DNA of 64,000 bases from contig NZ_LMVC01000002.1 of assembly GCF_001510655.1 (NCBI RefSeq), positions 877,872 through 941,871 of the forward strand, read 5' to 3'. This stretch comes from Fictibacillus sp. FJAT-27399. GTDB lineage: Bacteria > Bacillota > Bacilli > Bacillales > Fictibacillaceae. Numbering within the stretch: the stretch's first letter is position 1; every line of letters starts with the position of its first letter. The position numbers and the translations under genes were made by a program. Below, piece by piece: positions 35,183 to 43,776 of this stretch. The notes beneath the pieces were generated by a model. That model searched no databases. It was not told where the DNA came from and saw only the letters and a list, made by a program, of their open reading frames with translations.

Positions 35183-35212
35183 AAAGGAAGCATCGGAATA
35201 TATGCTTCCTTT
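35183..35212 (-). terminator. Terminator for the minus-strand membrane gene
   Basis: AAAGGAAGCA and its complement (35203-35212) form a 10-bp stem; on the minus strand a run of T and A follows. It lies about 110 bp downstream of the stop at 35320 and inside the mntH promoter area. Confidence 0.7.
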
Positions 35213-35319
35213 CATCCTGTTAAAGTACAACGGTTTCAAGAATACCTCAATCCTTATCCTTCGCCAGAGAAGGTCAAGTACTTCGGAGCAAAAGAATAAA
35301 AGGTGTGATTAAAAAACAT

Positions 35320-35881
35320 CTATATAACGATAAATTGTGTAATTACGTACAACATTATTACTGCATTGGAAATCCAGGCAGGAGTTTTTCGATTGGTATT
35401 TACTATATACTTAATGAATAGAAAAATAATCGTGGGTACGACCCAGACTAATGCAGTGACCAGCATGAGAAAGAAGAAGATGACAGACATCAGGGTAGAA
35501 TAACAAGCGTTGATCCAATCTTGTTTGGTCAAAGTTCGGCGGATCTCAATTTCTTTTGGATCAGTCGTAGTTCCTTTTAACGTGTAGAGGTCTTCATTTT
35601 GTTTTTCTTCTCCGGCAAAGTCAAGCCAGATCATCGTTTTTCCGGACAGCTGAAGCGGAGAAAGAGGCAATTTGTCATTCATGCTTCGTTTCTCGGACAC
35701 CCACTAGATAGAGTTGATACTTTCCGTTTTTTACTTCAGTGAAGGCAATTTGCTTTTCACTGGTAACGAGAGGCAAAGATACGGAGCGGCTCCAATGAGG
35801 ATCGGGGAGTGAACGCTCCTTTTTTAAGTTTTGGACAAGTGTCATCGAGAGGATGGTGAGTAAGGATAATACCGGCAGCAT
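35320..35881 (-). pseudogene. Membrane protein gene split by a probable frameshift
   Basis: The 5' part (35881 to 35675) encodes an N-terminal hydrophobic segment (MLPVLSLLTILSMTLV) and a beta-rich part ending EVKNGKYQLYLVGV before a frame change. The second part (35700 to 35320) continues with PLSPLQLSGKTMIWLDFAGE and two hydrophobic segments near the C-terminus (VIFFFLMLVTALVWVVPTI). The two frames overlap by 26 bp and the second has only a poor GTG or ATG start without ribosome binding site. One gene with a frameshift is the simplest reading; two overlapping genes or a sequencing error remain possible. Family unknown. Confidence 0.5.
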
Positions 35882-36069
35882 GAAAATTTTTATTTTTCCT
35901 TTTCAATGTGCTCCCCCTTTAAAAAAATGAATTAAGCAAGCTCTCTTGAAATATAACCAAATAGTAAGAAATTTACAATTTAATTAAAAAGGAAAACAGG
36001 AATTAGGATTGAACCTATTATTAAAGGGAATAGATGAAGTAAGAAATATACATAAGGAGGCTGCGGAAT

Positions 36070-36144
36070 ATGCAGGAAGTTTTGTTATTTGCAGTTATGA
36101 TCCTGACACTAGTCTATTTCATGTATCTTTGCATCGCAGAATAG
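36070..36144 (+). CDS. Small single-pass membrane peptide (24 aa)
   Basis: AAGGAGG lies 9 bases before the ATG. The peptide (MQEVLLFAVMILTLVYFMYL plus CIAE) is one hydrophobic helix with acidic ends. Immediately after the stop, an imperfect hairpin with a run of seven T (36155-36185) acts as terminator, so a short transcript with this single reading frame is likely. No homolog is known to me. Confidence 0.5.
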   Translation: MQEVLLFAVMILTLVYFMYLCIAE

Positions 36145-36271
36145 GTTTTTTGCTCTTTTCCTGTAAGGGAGAAGAGTTTTTTTATTTTAAATAAACTAAA
36201 TAGTCGATTTTTATTGGGAATTTCATTATAATGGAAAAAGATCGAATACTTTATTTACAAGGGGGATTACC

Positions 36272-38050
36272 ATGTTATTACAGGGATTGCGCGAGAGCTG
36301 GGATTTGGATTCTATATTCAGCGGAGGAAGCCGATCGGAAGAGCTTTTATCTGCTATCTCCAGCATTGAAGCACAGCTTGCGGCTCTAAACAAAAAGGTA
36401 GAAGACTTTCAATTTTCAAAGGAATCATTTCAGGTGATCATGAAGGATGTTCAAGAAACAGCTGCCTTATTGAATGAATGTATATCCTATGTTGGGTGTC
36501 TTGCTGCTCAAGATGTTAATGACAAACAGGCTTTAAATCTTCGCGGAAAGCTCGAGTCTATGAATGCGGCCTACACTACCATTCTGGTGCTTCTTGATAA
36601 TAAAATGGCTGAAATTCCGGATGAAGAGTGGAACGAAGCCCTTCAAAGCGAATATTTGTCCAGCATTGCATTTTCGTTAAATGAGAGACGTAATCTAGCA
36701 TCTCAAAAATTGTCTTATGAACAAGAAGCTTTGATGAATGACCTGGCTGTGGATGGATATCATAGCTGGTCTACCCTCTATGACACAGTCGTAGGGAAAA
36801 TCGGCATCGAGGTAGAACTGAACGGCAAGAATGAAACGCTTTCTGTCGGCCAGGCAGAAAACCGGATGACTAGTGCGGACAGGCAGGAAAGAGAAACGGT
36901 TTTCGCTAAATATACGGAAGCATGGGATCAGCAGGGTGATTATTGTGCAGAAGCTTTAAATCATATTGCAGGATTCCGAAACAGCCTATATAAGCATCGC
37001 AAGTGGGACGAAGTACTGAAAGAACCGCTTGATATCAACCGCATGTCCGCTGATACGCTGAACGCCATGTGGCAGGCAATCGAAGAGAATAAAGGTCTTT
37101 TCGTGTCCTACCTGGACAGAAAAGCTTCTCTCCTTGGCTTGGATAAATTAAGCTGGCACGATGTTGATGCACCATTATCAAGTGCCGACAGCAAAATGAG
37201 CTATGATGAAGCAGCCAACTTTATTGTCGAGCAGTTTCAGTCCTTCAGCCCTAAGATGGCAGAGTTCTCAAAACAAGCGTTCGAAAAGCAATGGATTGAA
37301 GCTGAGGACCGTACAGGTAAAAGGCCTGGTGGGTTCTGTACTGGTTTCCCAGTAAAGAACGAAACACGAATTTTCATGACGTTTTCGGGCACACCAAGCA
37401 ATGTCTCTACTCTAGCACATGAACTTGGCCATGCCTTCCACTCATATGTAATGGAAGATATGCCTTATCTGGCTACGGACTATGCGATGAATGTCGCAGA
37501 AACTGCGTCTACTTTCGCTGAAATGGTCGTATCAGATGCTGCAGTAAAGACTGCGAAAACAAAAGAAGAAAAGATTGCCCTGCTAGAAGATAAAGCACAG
37601 CGCTCTGTAGCCTTTTTTATGAACATTCATGCCAGGTTCTTGTTTGAGACAAGATTTTATGAAGAGCGCAAAAAAGGGCTTGTACCTGTTGAGCGTTTGA
37701 ATGAACTGATGGCTGAAGCACAAAAAGAAGCCTTCTGCGGCTCTCTTGAAAGCTATCATCCATATTTCTGGGCTTCAAAGCTTCATTTCTATATTACCGA
37801 CGTTCCATTTTACAATTTCCCATATACGTTTGGGTATTTGTTCAGTGCCTGCATTTATGCGATTGCCAAAATAGAAGGCAGCAGTTTCGAAGAGAAGTAC
37901 ATCGCTCTTCTCAGAGACACGGCAAGCATGACGGTCGAAGAATTGGCGATGAAACACTTGAATGAAGATGTAACCAAACCGGCGTTCTGGAAAAAGGGCA
38001 TAGAGGTTGCAATGGAAGATGTGAAGGAATTTCTTGATCTGACAAAATAA
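36272..38050 (+). CDS. M3-family oligoendopeptidase F-like
   Basis: The 592-residue zinc metallopeptidase has the M3 active site HELGHAFHSYVME (about residue 387) and the downstream Glu in NVAETASTFAEM. Such cytoplasmic enzymes cleave short peptides. GGGGGA precedes the ATG. It is monocistronic with a bidirectional terminator shared with pssA. Subfamily is pepF-related by length and motif context; a thimet-type member is less likely. Confidence 0.88.
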   Translation: MLLQGLRESWDLDSIFSGGSRSEELLSAISSIEAQLAALNKKVEDFQFSKESFQVIMKDVQETAALLNECISYVGCLAAQDVNDKQALNLRGKLESMNAAYTTILVLLDNKMAEIPDEEWNEALQSEYLSSIAFSLNERRNLASQKLSYEQEALMNDLAVDGYHSWSTLYDTVVGKIGIEVELNGKNETLSVGQAENRMTSADRQERETVFAKYTEAWDQQGDYCAEALNHIAGFRNSLYKHRKWDEVLKEPLDINRMSADTLNAMWQAIEENKGLFVSYLDRKASLLGLDKLSWHDVDAPLSSADSKMSYDEAANFIVEQFQSFSPKMAEFSKQAFEKQWIEAEDRTGKRPGGFCTGFPVKNETRIFMTFSGTPSNVSTLAHELGHAFHSYVMEDMPYLATDYAMNVAETASTFAEMVVSDAAVKTAKTKEEKIALLEDKAQRSVAFFMNIHARFLFETRFYEERKKGLVPVERLNELMAEAQKEAFCGSLESYHPYFWASKLHFYITDVPFYNFPYTFGYLFSACIYAIAKIEGSSFEEKYIALLRDTASMTVEELAMKHLNEDVTKPAFWKKGIEVAMEDVKEFLDLTK

Positions 38051-38061
38051 TAAGCCACAAC

Positions 38062-38092
38062 AAAACCATGGCCCAAGTCGGCCATGGTTTTT
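38062..38092. terminator. Bidirectional terminator between pepF-like gene and pssA
   Basis: AAAACCATGGCC (38062-38073) pairs perfectly with 38080-38091 around a 6-base loop, with T-runs on both strands. The two genes converge on it. Confidence 0.88.
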
Positions 38093-38094
38093 AA

Positions 38095-38640
38095 TTACCG
38101 TTTCTGGATGGAGATCGAACTGATCATTAGAAAAGCAAAAGCGATGATGAAAAACATAAAAACATATCCTGGAACAAAAGGGATAAGAAGATAGCACATG
38201 GCGATGATACATCCTGCCACTGTGATTGGAACACCAACGAAGGAACCGTTGAATTCGGTAATATTGAATCGTGCCAGACGGATCGCTCCACACACGATAA
38301 ATAGAATGGTAAAAATAATGCCGGGAACCCCAAAATTGAAAAGAGAGCCCTGATACAGCAAGAATGCAGGTGCAATCCCGAAGGAAATTAAGTCACAAAG
38401 TGAATCCAGCTGCTTACCAAATTCTGATTCTATGTTTAATTTCCGTGCAACCATACCATCAAATCTGTCAAAAAGGCCTGCTAGAAAAATTAGAATAAAG
38501 CCAACTTTTAAATCATCTTTAAAAATAAACATCAAAGCGAGAGCACCTAGTGAAAGGTTGATCAGCGTAAGAACGTTGGCCGTTTGGCCTTTCATTTTCT
38601 TAACTGTAGAGTCAACCCGCTCTCTTGCAATCATGGACAT
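38095..38640 (-). CDS. pssA: CDP-diacylglycerol-serine O-phosphatidyltransferase
   Basis: The 181-residue membrane enzyme has the CDP-alcohol phosphotransferase motif (DRFDGMVARKLNIESEFGKQ followed by LDSLCD) and about six hydrophobic segments. It makes phosphatidylserine from CDP-diacylglycerol and serine, the precursor of phosphatidylethanolamine. No psd gene is next to it. GGGAG precedes the start region; a few alternative Met codons exist at the N-terminus. Confidence 0.9.
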   Translation of the reverse strand: MSMIARERVDSTVKKMKGQTANVLTLINLSLGALALMFIFKDDLKVGFILIFLAGLFDRFDGMVARKLNIESEFGKQLDSLCDLISFGIAPAFLLYQGSLFNFGVPGIIFTILFIVCGAIRLARFNITEFNGSFVGVPITVAGCIIAMCYLLIPFVPGYVFMFFIIAFAFLMISSISIQKR

Positions 38641-38887
38641 AACATCACATCGCTCCCTGTACCTTTCTTCATCTGAATGGAAAGAGTACTTGTGTATTAA
38701 TATTATTCACTGTTAATGAAATATATTTGATTCTTATCATTATATGTTAATTTTATAAAATTGGAAAGGGGATAATTGGGAATAAGTCCCTGTTTCTGTT
38801 TCTTCCTATTTAATAGAAAAATAAAAAAAGGTAAGACTTTGGAATAGAACACTGTATCATTCAAGAAAACATGCCTACTATTAAAAC
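38641..38887. other. Non-coding stretch
   Basis: AT-rich; contains the pssA promoter region on the minus strand. No gene recognised. Confidence 0.4.
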
Positions 38888-38894
38888 ATAAAAA

Positions 38895-38921
38895 AAAGCC
38901 CATTTTTTAGTGATGGGCTTT
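38895..38921 (-). terminator. Terminator of sda
   Basis: AAAGCCCAT and ATGGGCTTT pair; the sda stop codon lies in the loop, and eight T follow on the minus strand. Confidence 0.8.
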
Positions 38922-39062
38922 CCAAAAGTGAGTGCTGAGACGGGTCTGAAGTGATCTGCGTTCGATCTCTTTTTGAATTAATGAAATAAAGTCTGTACTT
39001 AATTGAAGTTCTTTCGCTTTAAAATAAGATTCGATCAACAGTTCGTCCGATAAGTTTTCCAT
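38907..39062 (-). CDS. sda: Sporulation histidine kinase inhibitor Sda
   Basis: The 51-residue product begins [19 protein letters not shown] and contains [15 protein letters not shown], nearly the same as B. subtilis Sda. Sda blocks KinA and KinB autophosphorylation when replication is perturbed. The locus next to yqeG is the same as in B. subtilis. The SD sequence AGGAGGTGA is about 30 bases upstream of this ATG and is placed correctly for an ATG in another frame (22-codon leader), so translation initiation is unusual. DnaA boxes lie upstream. Confidence 0.9.
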   Translation of the reverse strand: MENLSDELLIESYFKAKELQLSTDFISLIQKEIERRSLQTRLSTHFWKAHH

Positions 39063-39230
39063 AAGTGAGATGCCAATCGGGTGGCATGTTCACCTCCTGT
39101 TTTTAATGCATATTGATGCATTTTCATCGCTGTATGTGTCATGATTTCTCATAGATCCGCATAAACTATATGTTCTGGTAGTTTTCTAAAATCAGCTTAA
39201 CATGAAACATGAAACAGAACAATCGTTCGA

Positions 39231-39330
39231 TTATCCACAATGTTTGGTGGATAACTTGTGGGTAGACTGTAGATAAGACAGAAAATTCTGCTCATTGCAT
39301 AGAGGAACAATGTTAATAAAGTTATCCACA
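39231..39330. promoter_or_regulatory. DnaA-box cluster between sda and yqeG
   Basis: Perfect TTATCCACA boxes are at 39231-39239 and 39322-39330. Minus-strand boxes with one mismatch are at 39246-39254 and 39268-39276, and a weaker one at 39257-39265. The sda-yqeG interval of B. subtilis is a known DnaA-binding cluster that couples sda expression to replication initiation. Confidence 0.88.
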
Positions 39331-39486
39331 TTGTCGGAATGCGAACATTTTGTCGAAAACTTTTCTTTAAAAGGATGCATCCTTTCAAGGCAAATGTAAC
39401 TGAAAACAATAAAAAAGTTGTTACCCGTCGAATAACTGGTACAATGTAAAAGTGTAATCTGAATGAATAGTATAGAGGTGTCCAGC

Positions 39487-40002
39487 ATGTTAAAAAATTT
39501 TTTGCCGGATGAACATGTCCAGAGCATTTTTGATATAACCCCTGAAATGCTAGTGAAACGAAATGTAAAAGGGATCATTACAGACCTGGATAATACCCTG
39601 GTTGAATGGGATCGGCCGGAAGCTACTCCTGAACTTTTAAAATGGTTTAGCTCTTTTAAAGAGAAGGGAATTTTAATTACCATTGTTTCAAATAACACGC
39701 AGCAGCGTGTGAGCAGCTTCTCCGATCCTGTTAAAATCCCGTTTATTTATAGTGCCAGAAAACCAATGTCCCGTGCATTCAAGCGGGCTATTCGCGATAT
39801 GAAACTTCAACGAGAAGAAATTGTAGTTATCGGCGATCAGCTCCTGACGGATGTCCTTGGCGGGAATCGGCTGGATCTCCATACGATCATGGTTGTACCT
39901 GTGGCAAGCACCGATGGTCTATGGACAAGAGTAAACAGGAAAATTGAAAGAATGATTTTATCATGGATGAAAAGGAAAGGCATGCTTAACTGGGAGGAAT
40001 AA
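39487..40002 (+). CDS. yqeG: YqeG family HAD-type phosphatase
   Basis: The 171-residue protein has the HAD nucleophile motif DLDNTLVEWD (about residue 31) and the later VIGDQLLTD. Orthologs are HAD phosphatases related to phosphatidylglycerophosphate phosphatase; the B. subtilis substrate is not settled. The start at 39487 follows AGAGGTG; eight upstream codons are rejected. First gene of the conserved yqeG-yqeM operon, 2 bp before yqeH. Confidence 0.9.
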   Translation: MLKNFLPDEHVQSIFDITPEMLVKRNVKGIITDLDNTLVEWDRPEATPELLKWFSSFKEKGILITIVSNNTQQRVSSFSDPVKIPFIYSARKPMSRAFKRAIRDMKLQREEIVVIGDQLLTDVLGGNRLDLHTIMVVPVASTDGLWTRVNRKIERMILSWMKRKGMLNWEE

Positions 40003-40004
40003 GA

Positions 40005-41105
40005 TTGAAGGAACAAATTAAGTGTATTGGATGCGGAGCACCCATTCAGACCGAAAATAAGGACGAGCTAGGCTATGCACCGCCGTCCAGTTTAAAAAGG
40101 GATGCTGTGATCTGCCAGCGTTGTTTCCGTCTTAAGCATTATAACGAGATTCAAGATGTCAGTCTTACCGATGATGATTACCGGAAAATTTTGTCAGGCA
40201 TTGGAGAAACAGATGCCCTTGTCGTCAAAATTGTAGATATCTTTGATTTCAACGGCTCGTGGCTTCCTGGTATTCACCGCTACATTGGACGCAATAAGCT
40301 TATACTTGTAGGAAACAAGGTGGATTTGCTTCCAAAATCGGTCAATAAAAACAGGATGACTCAATGGATGTCAACTATGGCAAAGGAACTTGGTGTAAAG
40401 GCAGAAGAAGTACATCTTGTTTCTGCAGTGAAAGGCACCGGCCTGTTGAACGTAGCTGAACGGATTGATGAACTGAGAGATGGCAAGGATGTCTACGTTG
40501 TCGGCTGTACCAATGTAGGAAAGTCCACTTTCATTAATGGTCTGATCAAACAGCTTGGAACAGAGAAGGATGATATTATCACAACCTCTCACTTTCCTGG
40601 TACAACATTGAATTTGATCGATATACCACTTGATGCTGAAACAGCACTGTATGATACGCCGGGAATCATCAACCATCACCAGATGGCTCACTTTGTCGGG
40701 AAGAATGAATTGAAAATCATCATGCCCAAAAAAGAGATTAAGCCGATGGTTTATCAGGTAAATGAAGGCCAGACTTTATTTTTAGGCGGACTGGCCAGGT
40801 TTGATTACATCAGTGGGGGACGAAGATCATTTGTCTGCCACGTTTCCAATGAGTTAACCATTCATAGAACCAAGCTTGAAAAGGCGGATGAACTATACAA
40901 GAACCACCTGGGTGATCTTTTATCGCCTCCTTCAGAAGCGGAGAATTTGCCGCCGCTCAGAAGACATGAATTTAAGATCAAAGATAAAGATACTGATGTT
41001 GTCTTTTCTGGACTTGGATGGGTGTCGGTTAAAGAACCGGGCGCTCAAATCGCAGCTTATGCACCTGAAGGCGTTGCGGTAACATTGAGGCCTTCACTCA
41101 TATAG
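40005..41105 (+). CDS. yqeH: Ribosome biogenesis GTPase YqeH
   Basis: The 366-residue protein starts with a zinc finger (CIGCG and CQRC), followed by a circularly permuted GTPase domain with G4 (GNKVD) before G1 (GCTNVGKST) and G3 (DTPG). YqeH is needed for 30S subunit assembly. Start codon TTG 40005 with GGGAGGA 5-6 bases upstream; no ATG fits. It follows yqeG closely and is 15 bp before aroE. Confidence 0.93.
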   Translation: MKEQIKCIGCGAPIQTENKDELGYAPPSSLKRDAVICQRCFRLKHYNEIQDVSLTDDDYRKILSGIGETDALVVKIVDIFDFNGSWLPGIHRYIGRNKLILVGNKVDLLPKSVNKNRMTQWMSTMAKELGVKAEEVHLVSAVKGTGLLNVAERIDELRDGKDVYVVGCTNVGKSTFINGLIKQLGTEKDDIITTSHFPGTTLNLIDIPLDAETALYDTPGIINHHQMAHFVGKNELKIIMPKKEIKPMVYQVNEGQTLFLGGLARFDYISGGRRSFVCHVSNELTIHRTKLEKADELYKNHLGDLLSPPSEAENLPPLRRHEFKIKDKDTDVVFSGLGWVSVKEPGAQIAAYAPEGVAVTLRPSLI

Positions 41106-41120
41106 CCGGGAGTGATCAAA

Positions 41121-41963
41121 ATGAAAAAATTAGTCGGTCTAATTGGATATCCTGTCAGCCATTCCATGTCACCGGAGATGCATAACGCAGCTTTCCAAAA
41201 ATCAGGGCTTCCTTTTTATTATGACAAATATGAAGTTCATCCTGATCGTTTGGAAGAGGCAGTTTACAATATGAGAACAAAGGGTTTTGCAGGCTGGAAT
41301 GTGACGATTCCGCATAAACAAACCATTATGCCTTATCTGGACGAAATTTCGGACGAGGCTAAAAAGATCGGAGCCGTAAATACGGTGGTGAATGAGAACG
41401 GAAAGCTGATTGGATACAATACGGACGGGGCCGGTTTTGTAAAAGGATTAATGCGGCATGTCCATTTTCCTATTGAGCAAGCGAAGGTTCTTATTATTGG
41501 AGCAGGCGGGGCATCTAGAGCCATTGGTTATGCTCTGGCGCAAACGGCTCCTAAATCCATCGTCATTGCTAACCGGACGATGGAAAAAGCAAGAGATATT
41601 CAAAAAGAGTGTTTGAGAGAGCATGACAAGGTGATGAGCTTACAAGAAGCAGCTGCCGTTCTTTCAGATTTTCAAATCGTAATTAACACGACGTCTATCG
41701 GAATGAAAAATGATGGGAGCACTCCTATCGATCTCCTTCATCTTGCACCGGGTACAGTGCTCTCCGATATCATATACAACCCGTATAAAACTGCTTTTTT
41801 GCAGGAAGGTGAGAAGCGGGGAGCAGTTATTGACAACGGAGTGTCCATGCTGGTTCTTCAAGGTGCTCTTTCTTTTGAGAAGTGGACAGGTATGCAGCCA
41901 GACATCGAACTGATGGAAACGATCGTGATCGAGAAATTGGGAGGAAATTATGTTAACAGGTAA
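41121..41963 (+). CDS. aroE: Shikimate dehydrogenase
   Basis: The 280-residue enzyme has the shikimate-binding GYPVSHSMSPEMHN, catalytic Lys and Asp (NVTIPHK, NTDGAG) and the NADP-binding GAGGASRAI. It reduces 3-dehydroshikimate in aromatic amino acid synthesis. ATG 41121 is preferred to GTG 41112, as GGGAGTG lies 7 bases upstream of the former. It overlaps yhbY by 14 bases. Confidence 0.94.
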   Translation: MKKLVGLIGYPVSHSMSPEMHNAAFQKSGLPFYYDKYEVHPDRLEEAVYNMRTKGFAGWNVTIPHKQTIMPYLDEISDEAKKIGAVNTVVNENGKLIGYNTDGAGFVKGLMRHVHFPIEQAKVLIIGAGGASRAIGYALAQTAPKSIVIANRTMEKARDIQKECLREHDKVMSLQEAAAVLSDFQIVINTTSIGMKNDGSTPIDLLHLAPGTVLSDIIYNPYKTAFLQEGEKRGAVIDNGVSMLVLQGALSFEKWTGMQPDIELMETIVIEKLGGNYVNR

Positions 41964-42240
41964 ACAAAAACGTTTTTTACGTTCAAAAGCAAATCCGATT
42001 CAGCCTATTTTTCAAGTAGGAAAAGGCGGAGTCAACAGTAATATGGTCAAGCAAATTGAAGATGCACTTGAGGCGCGTGAGTTAATCAAGATCAGCATCC
42101 TGCAAAATTGCGAGGAAAGCAAGGAAGACGTCGCTCAGGCATTGGTTAAAGGCGCAAAGGCCAACCTCGTGCAAGTGATTGGAAATGTCATTATTCTCTA
42201 TAAAGAATCTAAAGAAAATAAAGAGATTGTACTTCCGTAA
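41950..42240 (+). CDS. yhbY: Ribosome assembly RNA-binding protein YhbY (CRM domain)
   Basis: The 96-residue CRM-domain protein (LTGKQKRFLRSKANPIQPIF, then GKGGV, and the C-terminal KLQ-like strand) corresponds to YqeI of B. subtilis and binds pre-50S RNA. GGGAGGAAATT precedes the ATG. It is translationally linked to aroE by overlap. Confidence 0.92.
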   Translation: MLTGKQKRFLRSKANPIQPIFQVGKGGVNSNMVKQIEDALEARELIKISILQNCEESKEDVAQALVKGAKANLVQVIGNVIILYKESKENKEIVLP

Positions 42241-42252
42241 AGGATTGATTAC

Positions 42253-42843
42253 ATGGCGAGAATCGGTATTTTCGGCGGCTCTTTCCACCCTCCGCATAAC
42301 GGGCATCTTCTCATTGCCCAGGAGGCATTAGCCGCATTTTCACTTGATAGGGTTGAATGGCTACCGGCAAGCCATCCGCCTCATAAGGATTTGGTATCAG
42401 GTGTTTCAGCAGAGGACCGGATCGACTTAGTGAAAGCTGCCATCCAGGGAAATTCTAAATTTTCCCTCTCTCTTATAGAGTTTGAAAGGGAAGGCCCTTC
42501 ATATACTATAGATACCATCAGGGAACTGAAAAAGAGGGAACCGAACCATCATTATTTTTTCATTATTGGCGGGGACATGGCTGATTCGTTATCCACTTGG
42601 CATGGGATCGAGGAGCTTAGCCGGCTTGTAACCTTTATCGGTATTAACCGCAGTGGCCATCCCCTTGATGATAACCATAATCCTTATGGAGTCCAGTTGC
42701 TGGAAGTACCGGTTTTTGATGTTTCTTCGACCCTGATCAGAAAGAGAATAGCAGCTGGAGAGAACACAAAATATTTAATTCCGGATGATGTAAGAAAAAT
42801 TATAGAGGTGAAGGGACTTTATGGATCGAGAAAAAGCCCTTGA
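42253..42843 (+). CDS. nadD: Nicotinate-nucleotide adenylyltransferase
   Basis: The 196-residue enzyme has the nucleotidyltransferase GGSFHPPHNGHL motif and the C-terminal VSSTLIRKRI (ISSTxIR-type). It forms deamido-NAD from nicotinate mononucleotide and ATP. It overlaps yqeK by 23 bases. Confidence 0.94.
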   Translation: MARIGIFGGSFHPPHNGHLLIAQEALAAFSLDRVEWLPASHPPHKDLVSGVSAEDRIDLVKAAIQGNSKFSLSLIEFEREGPSYTIDTIRELKKREPNHHYFFIIGGDMADSLSTWHGIEELSRLVTFIGINRSGHPLDDNHNPYGVQLLEVPVFDVSSTLIRKRIAAGENTKYLIPDDVRKIIEVKGLYGSRKSP

Positions 42844-43393
42844 AATTGTTAAGGCTCAATTAACGGAACATCGGTACATTCATACACTTGGTGTAATGGA
42901 AACGGCTATCGAGCTTGCAGACCGATATGGAGCAAGCAAGGAAAAAGCCGAACTTGCAGCCATATTTCATGATTATGCCAAATTCCGTTCAAAGGATGAG
43001 ATGCGGGAGATAGTCATGCAGCAGGGCATGCCAGAGAGCCTCCTTCATTATGGTACAGAACTTTTGCATGCCCCGGTCGGTGCTTATCTGGTGAAAGAAG
43101 AAGCAGGAATCGAAGACCTTGAGGTACTCGAGGCTATCGCCTATCACACGACGGGCAGAGCAGCGATGGGTACGCTTGAGAAAATTATTTTTCTTGCGGA
43201 TTATATCGAACCGGGCAGGAATTTTCCAGGCGTTGATGAAGTCCGTCAACAGGCTAAGGAAAACCTGAACCTCGCTTGTATTCAGGCATTAAAAAATACT
43301 GTAGGATTCTTAATGAAACAAAATCAACTGATATACCCGGAAACAATTTATACGTACAACAGCTTGTTGGCTGAAGTGAAAAACAAAAAGTGA
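42821..43393 (+). CDS. yqeK: HD-domain diadenosine tetraphosphatase YqeK
   Basis: The 190-residue protein has an HD domain (HDYAKF about residue 48, then HAPVGAYLV and LADYIEPGR). YqeK proteins symmetrically hydrolyse Ap4A. The ATG at 42821 lies inside the end of nadD with AGGTGAAGGG upstream. Confidence 0.92.
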   Translation: MDREKALEIVKAQLTEHRYIHTLGVMETAIELADRYGASKEKAELAAIFHDYAKFRSKDEMREIVMQQGMPESLLHYGTELLHAPVGAYLVKEEAGIEDLEVLEAIAYHTTGRAAMGTLEKIIFLADYIEPGRNFPGVDEVRQQAKENLNLACIQALKNTVGFLMKQNQLIYPETIYTYNSLLAEVKNKK

Positions 43394-43409
43394 ATGGAGG
43401 AATATAATT

Positions 43410-43763
43410 TTGAAAGAACAGGAACTAATTGAGTTAGTCGTAAAAGCGGTGGATGACAAACGGGCGGAAGATATTATGATGCTCGATATGAAAGGCATTT
43501 CCCTTGTTGCTGATTATTTCTTAATCTGTCATGGGAACTCCGAAAAGCAGGTGCAGGCCATTGCTAAGGAAATTAAAGATGTAGCAGCTGAAAAAGAGAT
43601 CATCATCAAGCGCATGGAAGGCTATGACCAGGCGAGATGGGTCCTTGTTGATATGGGAGATATGGTTGTCCATGTATTCCATCGTGATGAGAGATCTTAT
43701 TATAACCTGGAGAAGCTTTGGGGAGACGCCCCTACCGTTGATCTGAATAAGATCCTTTCCTAA
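43410..43763 (+). CDS. rsfS: Ribosome silencing factor RsfS
   Basis: The 117-residue protein has the RsfS/YbeB pattern (KGISLVADYFLICHGNS and GYDQARWVLVDMGDMVVHVF). It binds uL14 and prevents subunit joining in starvation. Start codon TTG 43410, 7-8 bases after GGAGGA. Between yqeK and yqeM. Confidence 0.93.
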   Translation: MKEQELIELVVKAVDDKRAEDIMMLDMKGISLVADYFLICHGNSEKQVQAIAKEIKDVAAEKEIIIKRMEGYDQARWVLVDMGDMVVHVFHRDERSYYNLEKLWGDAPTVDLNKILS

Positions 43764-43776
43764 TTGAGGAGCAGCG

